From positions 78,133-142,132 of the forward strand of contig JACQZI010000008.1 of NCBI GenBank assembly GCA_016207825.1: 64,000 bases of DNA, read 5' to 3'. Below, one piece after another: positions 55,040 to 62,683 of the stretch (the first letter of the stretch is position 1; every line of letters starts with the position of its first letter). Position numbers and translations under genes: made by a program. Below the pieces are notes generated by a model that had not been told where the DNA came from, did not search any database, and saw nothing but the letters and a program-made list of their open reading frames with translations. The stretch is from Planctomycetota bacterium. GTDB lineage: Bacteria; Planctomycetota; MHYJ01; JACQXL01; JACQZI01.

Positions 55040-55987
55040 TTATTCTTTAGGTGCGCCGAGTTTATTGAGTGCGGATTCAAGGCGTTTCCTGTATTCTCCT
55101 GTTTCGTTATCCAGGGTAGATTTCATTTCCTTGATTACCTCCTGGGTGACCTTGTCCTTTGCGCCTGATTCAACCAACGCAATTGCCGCCCAGACGCGGA
55201 TATTTGCTTTTTTGTGATCCAGTAATTTTGTCAAAGCCGCGATATAGTTTTTCCCCTCAGTTTCCACACGCAGATTAGGCAAGGCCTGAGCGACTTGCTT
55301 TTTTATATCCTTATCTTCATCGTTAAAAAGGGGAATGATATCAGCCAGTATCACAGTTGTATAATAACGTCCGGCGGCGCCGAGGAAGGCGTATTTTAAA
55401 TCCGTGGAAGGTTCGCTGATGCCTTTGAGTAACCCTTTGATGATTAGCGCTTTTTCGTCGTCCGTGACCTTCCGGATATATTTTGCCGGCTCGGCCTGGG
55501 GTAGGTTCTTTAGTTCTTCCGGAGTCCACTGGCGAGGAATGCTGAAATTATCCCCGGTGATATCATAAAGGAGGTTCAGGCGTTCCTGTGAATCGTCCTT
55601 GCTTAACCTGTCCCATATTTCCGGTGTTTCTTCGCGGATGTGTTCGGAGAGATAAGGTTTTACCGTAACATATCTGATAATCCGTTCTGTGCGGCTTTTT
55701 ATCTCGGCGTTAGCGGTTGTTTTATTCGTTTCTGTAATAAGTGTGAAATCAGGAGCATCGGGCATGAGCAGAGTGATTAATTCCTTTTCCGCGGCATCGC
55801 GTTTTTCCCAGTCGTCGTTTCCTAGTTGTTCTATTAGCAGCGCGTAGCCAGTAGCGGGGGGTGAAGGCTTTTTGCTCGTTGCTGATTGTTCGTTACTGGT
55901 TACTTTAGCCGTGCAGCCTGAAAATACAATCCAAAGGCTAACAACTAAAAACCAGCAACCAACAACCAATAAGCGTTTCATATCCAT
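55040..55987 (-). CDS. HEAT-like repeat lipoprotein
   Basis: A 315 aa protein with a lipoprotein signal (VVSLWIVFSGC; SGC is a good lipobox). LIEQLGNDDWEKRDAAEKEL matches the opening block of the 43654 lipoprotein, and the following region is also related (RIIRYVTVKPYLSE..., then ETPEIWDRLSKDDSQERLNLLYDITG). A short HEAT region ends the protein (VAQALPNLR, WAAIALVESGAKDKVTQEVI). The codons between signal peptide and domain derive from iterated words (AACCAGTAACGAACAATCAG). A perfect promoter lies upstream. Function unknown; envelope location inferred. Confidence 0.8.
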   Translation of the reverse strand: MDMKRLLVVGCWFLVVSLWIVFSGCTAKVTSNEQSATSKKPSPPATGYALLIEQLGNDDWEKRDAAEKELITLLMPDAPDFTLITETNKTTANAEIKSRTERIIRYVTVKPYLSEHIREETPEIWDRLSKDDSQERLNLLYDITGDNFSIPRQWTPEELKNLPQAEPAKYIRKVTDDEKALIIKGLLKGISEPSTDLKYAFLGAAGRYYTTVILADIIPLFNDEDKDIKKQVAQALPNLRVETEGKNYIAALTKLLDHKKANIRVWAAIALVESGAKDKVTQEVIKEMKSTLDNETGEYRKRLESALNKLGAPKE

Positions 55988-56005
55988 TAAATCCAGTTAT
56001 TGACG

Positions 56006-56033
56006 ATTATACTATTTACCTTTGGACTGTCAA
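56006..56033 (-). promoter_or_regulatory. Consensus sigma-70 promoter of the 55040 lipoprotein
   Basis: Minus strand TTGACA (56033-56028), 16 bp, TATAAT (56011-56006), both boxes perfect. The ATG at 55987 is 18 bp from the -10 box, leaving a leader of about 12 bases. Confidence 0.75.
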
Positions 56034-56128
56034 GTGGAAAAGAGATGTGATTTAAGCAGGCTAACCGTATTTTTTCCTTTACTTAATCTTCGGTTTATGT
56101 TATGGTAAATAGATTTAAGAGGCATGCT

Positions 56129-57880
56129 ATGATTAGACTGAAGATAGCCAGGTTATCTCTTTGGGTTTGCTTTACATTTATATTGCTCGTTGGGATTGCC
56201 TGGCCGGGTGATACGGAAACCGTTCATACCGGGGTGTGGGAGGCGGTTTCTCCGTCCATCGTTGGAATTAACTGCGAATTAAGCCAGGGAGGAAATCTCC
56301 TTAATTTTTACGGCACAGGTGCAATTATCCATGAGAACGGGCTGGTTCTTACCATAACCGGCGTCGTCCCGCCAAAGGCTAAAAATATCACGGTTTTCCT
56401 TTCAGACGGTCGCCGTTATAAAGCCCAAGCCGTATTCACCGATGAAAACAAGGAGATAACCCTGCTTGATATAGGCGCGACCAATCTTCCCTCATTGTCT
56501 TTTGACGATTCTGAAGAGATTAAGGTGGGCGAAACCGCTTATACTTTCGGCAATGTCCTGGGCAGCATAAATAATGATTACCAGGTGTCATTGGCGGTCG
56601 GCGTGATAAGCGGTATTTATTCCTTGGAAAAAGAGGGCAAATATTACCTGGAAAAACTGACCGGTAAATATAAAGGCGAGGTGATAGAAACAACCGCTGC
56701 GGTTAATGGAGGTGTTGACGGAGGCCCCTTGGTTTCCGCGAAAGGTAAAATACGGGGTTTAATCATACTTTCATATTCCAAATCACGCCGTTTGGGGATT
56801 GCTATTCCTTCAAAAGTGATAAAACCACTTCTGGCAAAATACATGGAAAAGTCTAATCCGAAGGATGATTTAAAGCTTTCAAGCGCGCCTTCCTTTGAAC
56901 ATATTTTCCATAAGCTGTCTCCTTATGTGGTGGGGTTAAAGGTGACTTATGAACAGAAGCCCAAAACTCCGGATCCCACGCCATTGCCCAGGGAGCCCGG
57001 TGTCGTGAAACCCGTGCCGCCTGATATGATGAAAGAGCTTACTGATTATTCCACCAGGCCTGACGGGCTTTATTCCGGAGTGCTGATTGAGCCATCTAAC
57101 GGTTATATACTGACAAGTTATCATAATATTGATGGAAAAATAAGGGAAATCAAGGTTATCCGGCAGACTGATACGGATAAGAAAGAATACAGTGCAAAGG
57201 TTATCGGCTGGTGCCAGGATTTGGATTTGGCATTGCTTAAGACAGAAAAGGGTTTACCCGGATTTAACCTGGAGCTAAATAAAGGAGGGAATCTTAAAGT
57301 GGGGCAGTGGACGGTCATTTTGGGTAATAATCCCGACCCGACCAGTGCGAATCCTGTAATGACGGTGGGTGTGGTGAGTGCCCTGGACAGGTTAGTCAGT
57401 GGTAAGGCCATGCAGGTGGATGCGGGAATTAATTACGCAAACCTAGGCGCGCCGATTTTTGATATTGACGGTAATTTCATTGGGATGGCAGGATTATTTG
57501 CCCGCCCGGTTGAATGGGGTTGGAATTCCGGAGTCGGGCTTGCTGTAGAGGCTTCGGCTATTAATGGCTTGATTCCTGATTTGAAAGACGGAAAAAAGAT
57601 GGAAAAGACACCCGTTCCGTTTCTCGGTATCCAGTTTAGCAAAGGGTCTTTTGACGAACCGGGTGTGATCGTGGATATGGTGATTGATGGCGCCGCGGCA
57701 GATAAAGCCGGTATTAAAAAGGATGATATCATCCTTGAGTTTAACGGGCGCGCAGTTAATACATGGCGCGATTTGATTAATTTTATCCGTGATTCCAAGG
57801 TCGATGATAATGTTAAACTGAAAATTAAGCGTAAAGGTGAAATAATCGAACTGGAAGCGATGTTAGGACAAAGGTCATGA
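56129..57880 (+). CDS. HtrA-like pseudoprotease with two degenerate trypsin domains and a PDZ domain
   Basis: A 583 aa protein from the ATG at 56129, preceded by AAGAGG, with a signal peptide (LWVCFTFILLVGIAWPG). It has two trypsin-like lobes. In the first, all triad sites are lost (LTITG for the His block, EITLL for DIALL, VDGGPL for NSGGPL). In the second, His (SYHNI) and Asp (DLDLALLK) remain, but the serine block reads NYANLGAPI, so Ser is replaced by Leu. A PDZ domain ends it (about 485-575, GVIVDMVIDGAAADKAGIKK). It overlaps the active HtrA gene by 4 bp, so it may serve as a regulator or scaffold for that protease. Confidence 0.82.
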   Translation: MIRLKIARLSLWVCFTFILLVGIAWPGDTETVHTGVWEAVSPSIVGINCELSQGGNLLNFYGTGAIIHENGLVLTITGVVPPKAKNITVFLSDGRRYKAQAVFTDENKEITLLDIGATNLPSLSFDDSEEIKVGETAYTFGNVLGSINNDYQVSLAVGVISGIYSLEKEGKYYLEKLTGKYKGEVIETTAAVNGGVDGGPLVSAKGKIRGLIILSYSKSRRLGIAIPSKVIKPLLAKYMEKSNPKDDLKLSSAPSFEHIFHKLSPYVVGLKVTYEQKPKTPDPTPLPREPGVVKPVPPDMMKELTDYSTRPDGLYSGVLIEPSNGYILTSYHNIDGKIREIKVIRQTDTDKKEYSAKVIGWCQDLDLALLKTEKGLPGFNLELNKGGNLKVGQWTVILGNNPDPTSANPVMTVGVVSALDRLVSGKAMQVDAGINYANLGAPIFDIDGNFIGMAGLFARPVEWGWNSGVGLAVEASAINGLIPDLKDGKKMEKTPVPFLGIQFSKGSFDEPGVIVDMVIDGAAADKAGIKKDDIILEFNGRAVNTWRDLINFIRDSKVDDNVKLKIKRKGEIIELEAMLGQRS

Positions 57881-59172
57881 AGAAATATTTTTATTGTGCG
57901 GTATTTTTACTTATAACGGCATTATTTATTTGCCAGCCTGTTACGGCTGATTATGCTGATGGGATTAAAGCGGCTAAGGAACTCCAAAAGAAAGTCGTGG
58001 AAATCACCCAAAAATCCATTCCCTCTTATGTTTTTATCGGGGGTGGTTCAGGCGTTATCATTTCCGCTGATGGTTATGTCTTGACCAACTATCACGTGAT
58101 TGAAAAATCTAAAGCTGATAAATTAGAGGCTTATACAGCAAACGGTAAGTCATACGAAGCGAAAATAATCGGCTATGATCCGCGCGGCGATATCGCTCTT
58201 CTTAAACTTAACGCAAAAGAAGATTTGCCGTATTTGGAATTGGGTGATTCTGATTCCGTGAAAATAGGGCAGCCGGTTATCGCTTTGGGTAACCCTTTTG
58301 GCATGGCGATGTATGATTCCGCTCCGACCCTTACCTTCGGGGTAATTAGTGCAATGCATTTAAACCAGGATACGTATTCGGATGCTATCCAGACGGATGC
58401 GCCGATTAATCCGGGAAATTCAGGCGGTCCGCTTATTACACTGGACGGGAAAGTTGTCGGCATAAACGGCAAGATTGAAATGCGTTTCGGTTTTATCGTT
58501 GCCAATACAGGCATAGGTTATGCGATACCGGCAAATCAGGTTAAGAAGTTTTTGCCTAAGCTTAAAGACGGCGGCAGGGTGGCTCACGGAGAAATAAAAG
58601 GGCTGGATATAAAGACAGATTTGGATATGGATGCGGAAACCAATAAGGTTTCGGTAAAAGTAACCGGTATTGCCAAGGGCTCAACTGCTGATAAAGCGGG
58701 ATTCAAAGAAGGGGATTATATTATTAAGGTTGATGAATATTTTGTTTACAGCGACAGGCGTTTCTGGGGAGTTATCGGGGTTTATCCGGCCGGATCGGTG
58801 GTTAATATCAAGCTTAAAATGGATGGAAAAGAAGTTACATTGCCGGTGACTTTGAAGGCGCGTGAAACGATTATGGAAACCGCCCTGGCTCATGATAATG
58901 TGCCCTATCTGGGTATCCGCCTGGCAAAGCAGGAAAATAATAATCTTGTGTTGATTGAAGAAATAGATGCCGGTTCGCCCGCAGCTAAATCTGATTTAAA
59001 GGAAGGTGATATTATTCTTGAACTCGCTGGCGAAAAAGTTGATAATATAAATCACCTGCAGGAACTTATACAAAAACATAAGCCCGGTGATGAAGTGGAA
59101 ATAAAAGTAAGGCGCGGGCCGGAAGAAGAAACCATTAAAATAATTCTGGAAGAAAAGCAAAGGGATAATTAG
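57877..59172 (+). CDS. Periplasmic serine protease, DegP/HtrA family
   Basis: A 431 aa protein with a signal peptide (FYCAVFLLITALFICQPVTA). The trypsin domain has an intact triad: His in YVLTNYHVIEK, Asp in GDIALLKL and Ser in INPGNSGGPLI. Two PDZ domains follow (about 240-330 and 340-425, the latter YLGIRLAKQEN...AGSPAAKSDLKEGDIILEL). This is the standard DegP/DegS/MucD layout for degrading misfolded envelope proteins. Translation is coupled to the upstream pseudoprotease (ATGA overlap). The pair may have specialised together. Confidence 0.95.
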   Translation: MKKYFYCAVFLLITALFICQPVTADYADGIKAAKELQKKVVEITQKSIPSYVFIGGGSGVIISADGYVLTNYHVIEKSKADKLEAYTANGKSYEAKIIGYDPRGDIALLKLNAKEDLPYLELGDSDSVKIGQPVIALGNPFGMAMYDSAPTLTFGVISAMHLNQDTYSDAIQTDAPINPGNSGGPLITLDGKVVGINGKIEMRFGFIVANTGIGYAIPANQVKKFLPKLKDGGRVAHGEIKGLDIKTDLDMDAETNKVSVKVTGIAKGSTADKAGFKEGDYIIKVDEYFVYSDRRFWGVIGVYPAGSVVNIKLKMDGKEVTLPVTLKARETIMETALAHDNVPYLGIRLAKQENNNLVLIEEIDAGSPAAKSDLKEGDIILELAGEKVDNINHLQELIQKHKPGDEVEIKVRRGPEEETIKIILEEKQRDN

Positions 59173-59182
59173 GAATAATTTT

Positions 59183-60016
59183 ATGGGATGGGATGGCTTA
59201 AGGCGTTTTGTTTTTCACCGTAAATCGGAAGTGCCGGATGGACAATGGACTAAATGTGAAAGTTGCGGCAATCTTATCCAGAAAAAAGCCGTGATAGACA
59301 GGTTAAATACCTGCCCGGAGTGCAATTTCCATTTTACTATTACCAGTGATGAGCGTATCAGGTTGTTGGTAGATGAAGGGACATTTCAGGAATACTGGAT
59401 GAATTTAAGTTCCACCGACCCTTTGCAGTTTACCGCGGTTAGTTCATATAGGGAAAAAATAGCCGAATCGCAAAAAGCTACCGGATTGAAAGATGCCATT
59501 GTTACCGGTAAGGGTAAAATAAATGGGATTGATATTATGCTCGGCGTGACGGATTCCAGGTTTATAATGGGTAGCATGGGGTCTGTTTTGGGCGAAAAGG
59601 TTGCCCGCGCCGCTGAGAAAGCCGCGGAGCTTAAGATTCCTTTGATAATCGTATCCGGTTCGGGCGGTGGAGCCAGAATGTACGAAGGATGCCTTTCTTT
59701 GATGCAGATGGCGAAAACCAGCGCGGCACTGGCACGCCTCCACGAAGCAGGCGTAGTATATATTTCCGTCTTGACCAATCCGACCATGGCAGGTGTTATG
59801 GCCAGCTTTGCCGGGCTGGGCGATATTATGATCGCCGAGCCGAAGTCGTTAATCGGGTTTACCGGGCCCAGGGTAATTGCCCAGACTATTGCCCAGGAAT
59901 TGCCAAAAGGATTCCAAACTTCGGAATTCATGATGGAACACGGTTTGATAGATATGATTATCGAGCGCCCTCGCTTGAAAGATGAATTGGCTAGACTGCT
60001 TAAATATTGCGTGTAA
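59183..60016 (+). CDS. accD: Acetyl-CoA carboxylase carboxyltransferase subunit beta
   Basis: A 277 aa subunit that, with AccA, moves carboxyl from biotin to acetyl-CoA to form malonyl-CoA. The N-terminal zinc ribbon has CESCG and CPECN pairs (residues about 26-50). Crotonase-fold blocks include VSGSGGGARMYEGCLSLMQM, VYISVLTNPTMAGVMASFA, IGFTGPRVI and EFMMEHGLIDMI. Length is typical. It starts 10 bp after the htrA stop. accA is not in the window. Confidence 0.96.
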   Translation: MGWDGLRRFVFHRKSEVPDGQWTKCESCGNLIQKKAVIDRLNTCPECNFHFTITSDERIRLLVDEGTFQEYWMNLSSTDPLQFTAVSSYREKIAESQKATGLKDAIVTGKGKINGIDIMLGVTDSRFIMGSMGSVLGEKVARAAEKAAELKIPLIIVSGSGGGARMYEGCLSLMQMAKTSAALARLHEAGVVYISVLTNPTMAGVMASFAGLGDIMIAEPKSLIGFTGPRVIAQTIAQELPKGFQTSEFMMEHGLIDMIIERPRLKDELARLLKYCV

Positions 60017-60020
60017 TTTT

Positions 60021-60037
60021 CCCCGACGTGTATCGGG
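60021..60037. repeat. CCCCGA...TCGGG palindrome after accD
   Basis: CCCCGACGTGTATCGGG lies 5 bp after the accD stop and just before AAGGAG of the next gene. It is a member of the dispersed palindrome family; a terminator role is unlikely without a T-run. Confidence 0.6.
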
Positions 60038-60059
60038 ATGAGATAAGGAGAGTGTAAAT

Positions 60060-60632
60060 ATGGCAAAAGTGACAGAGATAAGATGGCATGCGCGCGGAGG
60101 ACAGGGCGCGATGCTGGCCGCCAGAACTTTGGCTAGGGTGGCTATTTTACAAGGGAAATACGCCCAGGGAATGCCGGAATTCGGCCCGGAACGTATGGGG
60201 GCTCCTATACGTGCTTATAATCGCGTCAGTGATAATAATTTTTCCTTGTATTGCAATGTGGTCAGCCCTGATGTGGTTGTGGTGCTTGACCCGTCGCTTA
60301 TGAGTGTGGTGGATGTTACCGAAGGGCTTAATAAAGGCGGGACGATTATTATCAATACGCCCAAGACGGCTGATGAAATGCGCAAGAAATTAAAGCTTGC
60401 CAACGGCAGTAAGGTTTATACGGTCGATGCCACGGGCATTTCCATCGCTATGCTTGGCAGACCAATGCCCAATACGCCGATGCTTGGGGCAATCGTTAAA
60501 GCAACCAATGTAATAGGATTGGAAGGATTGCTGGATGATATAAAACATTCGTTCGGCGAGAAGTTTTCCGCCAAGGTGGTGGAAGGGAATCTTAATTCTA
60601 TAAAACAGGGATACGATAGATTAAACGGATAA
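60060..60632 (+). CDS. 2-oxoacid:ferredoxin oxidoreductase, gamma subunit
   Basis: A 190 aa PorG/VorG-type subunit. RWHARGGQGAMLAARTLARV and MPEFGPERMGAPIRAYNRVS are hallmark blocks. With the delta and alpha subunits downstream it belongs to the four-subunit pyruvate (or branched-chain 2-oxoacid) ferredoxin oxidoreductases, which link oxidative decarboxylation to ferredoxin reduction in anaerobes. AAGGAG precedes the ATG. The substrate cannot be fixed from sequence by eye. Confidence 0.92.
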   Translation: MAKVTEIRWHARGGQGAMLAARTLARVAILQGKYAQGMPEFGPERMGAPIRAYNRVSDNNFSLYCNVVSPDVVVVLDPSLMSVVDVTEGLNKGGTIIINTPKTADEMRKKLKLANGSKVYTVDATGISIAMLGRPMPNTPMLGAIVKATNVIGLEGLLDDIKHSFGEKFSAKVVEGNLNSIKQGYDRLNG

Positions 60633-60651
60633 TAAATAGAGGAGCATCAGA

Positions 60652-60948
60652 ATGAAGAAACAGATGACAGTGAAAGAAATACCGGAGGGTTCAGTGATTG
60701 ATACTCCGGGTAGTTCTCTGGAATACAAGACCGGTGGATGGCGGAATTTAGTGCCGGTTCGAAACATAGAAAAATGCACTAATTGCCTTATCTGCTGGGT
60801 TTATTGCCCCGAAGGCTGTATTAAATTAAAGGAAGGCAAAATTGTTGATATCGACCTTGATTACTGTAAAGGTTGCGGCATTTGCGCCGAAGAATGCCCG
60901 TTGGCAGATAAAGCCATAAAAATGGTAGAAGAGAAGAAGGAGGATTGA
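60652..60948 (+). CDS. 2-oxoacid:ferredoxin oxidoreductase, delta subunit (2x[4Fe-4S] ferredoxin)
   Basis: A 98 aa ferredoxin-like subunit with two cluster motifs, CTNCLICWVYCPEGC and CKGCGICAEECP, that carry electrons from the catalytic core. AGAGGAGC lies before its ATG. It lies between the gamma and alpha genes, only 19 bp and 1 bp from its neighbours. Confidence 0.95.
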   Translation: MKKQMTVKEIPEGSVIDTPGSSLEYKTGGWRNLVPVRNIEKCTNCLICWVYCPEGCIKLKEGKIVDIDLDYCKGCGICAEECPLADKAIKMVEEKKED

Positions 60949-60949
60949 G

Positions 60950-62182
60950 ATGTCAAACTTGCAAACTAAGAAAAAGAGCAGTCCAGCTAAAAGCATAAAA
61001 TCTGCGCGTTTTATGGCGATGACCGGCAACAATGCGATTGCCGAAGCCATGCGCCAAATAAACCCGGATGTGGTGGCGGCTTATCCGATTACCCCCCAGA
61101 CAGAAGCTGTTGAGGAATTCGCGGATTTTGTCGCTAACGGAAAAGTAAAAACGGAATATGTAGCCGTTGAAAGCGAACATAGTTCGCTGAGCGCCTGTAT
61201 CGGCGCATCCGCGGCCGGCGCCAGGACGATGACCACGACATCATCTGCGGGGTTTGCCTTGATGTGGGAAATGCTTCCGATTGCCTCCGGGTTGCGCACC
61301 CCGATAGTGATGTATGTCGCCAACCGTGCCTTCAGCGCGCCGCTTAATATTCATTGCAGCCACGATGATACTATGGGTGGGCGTGATACCGGCTGGGTTC
61401 AAATATACTCGGAAAACGCCCAGGAAGCTTATGATAATTTAATTCAGGCTATTCGCATCGCAGAGGATAAATCTATCCGTCTTCCGGTTATGGTTAGTAT
61501 GGACGGATTTATTATTACCCACTCCGTGGAAAGGGTGGAGGTGCTTGATGACGAAGTCGTCCGCAAGTTTATCGGGGAATTCAAGACGGACAATTATTTG
61601 TTAAACATTGCCAAGCCGATAACCATAGGAGCCTGCGCTCTGCAGGATTATTATACAGAGCATAAGCGCCAGCATTCTCAGGCGTTATTGAACAGCAAAG
61701 ATAAGATACTGGAAGTCGCTGATGAATACGCCAAGATTTCCGGGCGTCGTTACGGATTGTTTGAAGAATACAAACTGAAAGATGCCGAATACGGCATAGT
61801 GATTATTAACTCTGCGGCCGGAGTGGCGAAGATGGTTGTCGATGAACTCCGCGCGAAAGGGATCAAAGTCGGGGTTTTAAAGCCAAGGATTTACCGTCCT
61901 TTCCCGGCTAAGGAAATAAGGGTTGCTTTAAAGCACCTTAAGGCTATTGCCGTAATGGACCGGGTTGATGCCTTTGGCGCCGGTAGCACGCCGACCTTCA
62001 CGGAAGTTAAAGCCGCCATGTACGGGCTTGACAAAGCGCCTCTCATGATTAATTACGTTTATGGCCTAGGTGGGCGCGATATAAGGCTGGAAGATATCCA
62101 AAAGGTTTACCAGAAATTGATAGCCGTAAGTAAGGCAGGTAAAGTGGATAAGATGTTCGATTATTTAACAGTCAGAGAATAA
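60950..62182 (+). CDS. 2-oxoacid:ferredoxin oxidoreductase, alpha subunit
   Basis: A 410 aa PorA/VorB-type subunit. AYPITPQTEAVEEFADF, TTTSSAGFALMWEMLPIASG, CSHDDTMGGRDTGWVQIYSE and the C-terminal GVLKPRIYRPFPAKEI and DRVDAFGAG are family blocks. It supplies part of the thiamine diphosphate site. The catalytic partner, the beta subunit that binds most of the cofactor, should follow but is not present; a NuoE-like gene comes next. AAGGAGG precedes the ATG. Confidence 0.94.
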   Translation: MSNLQTKKKSSPAKSIKSARFMAMTGNNAIAEAMRQINPDVVAAYPITPQTEAVEEFADFVANGKVKTEYVAVESEHSSLSACIGASAAGARTMTTTSSAGFALMWEMLPIASGLRTPIVMYVANRAFSAPLNIHCSHDDTMGGRDTGWVQIYSENAQEAYDNLIQAIRIAEDKSIRLPVMVSMDGFIITHSVERVEVLDDEVVRKFIGEFKTDNYLLNIAKPITIGACALQDYYTEHKRQHSQALLNSKDKILEVADEYAKISGRRYGLFEEYKLKDAEYGIVIINSAAGVAKMVVDELRAKGIKVGVLKPRIYRPFPAKEIRVALKHLKAIAVMDRVDAFGAGSTPTFTEVKAAMYGLDKAPLMINYVYGLGGRDIRLEDIQKVYQKLIAVSKAGKVDKMFDYLTVRE

Positions 62183-62207
62183 TTAGATATATTTTAAGGA
62201 GAATAAG

Positions 62208-62669
62208 ATGACAGATAAAAGTAATTTGGAAGTAAGCAATATCATAGATAAATATCACAGTGATAAGGGTGCATTGATACAGATATTGCTTGATATCCAG
62301 CAGAAAGAAAAATGGTTGTCTAAGGAATCGCTTTCCACGGTGGCGGAAAAGTTAAGCGTTCCTCTTACCTGGGTTTACCACGCCGCGACTTTTTATAAAG
62401 CGTTCAGCCTGGAGCCGCGCGGGCGGCATACCATTACGGTTTGCCTGGGGACTGCCTGCCACGTGCGTGGGGCACCGGTTCTTCTGGATAGGGTTGCCCA
62501 GAAACTTAATATCGAGGTTAATAAAACCACTAAAGATAAAAAGTTTACCCTGGCAACGGTGAATTGTATCGGCTGTTGTGCTTTGGGCCCGGTTTTATCG
62601 ATAGATGATAAATATTACAGCAACCCATCGGGGACGGAATTGGATAACATACTTAATAGTTACGAATAG
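62208..62669 (+). CDS. NuoE-like [2Fe-2S] subunit
   Basis: A 153 aa thioredoxin-fold ferredoxin of the NuoE/HydC/HndA family. Cluster ligands are visible in VCLGTACHVRG (two Cys) and NCIGCCALGP. The N-terminal helical part is typical (KGALIQILLDIQQKEKWLSK and VPLTWVYHAATFYKAFSL). It normally pairs with NuoF-type flavoproteins, which follow here. AAGGAG lies upstream. In this setting it may belong to an NADH:ferredoxin or hydrogenase-type complex rather than complex I. Confidence 0.93.
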   Translation: MTDKSNLEVSNIIDKYHSDKGALIQILLDIQQKEKWLSKESLSTVAEKLSVPLTWVYHAATFYKAFSLEPRGRHTITVCLGTACHVRGAPVLLDRVAQKLNIEVNKTTKDKKFTLATVNCIGCCALGPVLSIDDKYYSNPSGTELDNILNSYE

Positions 62670-62683
62670 AGAAAGATAATCAT

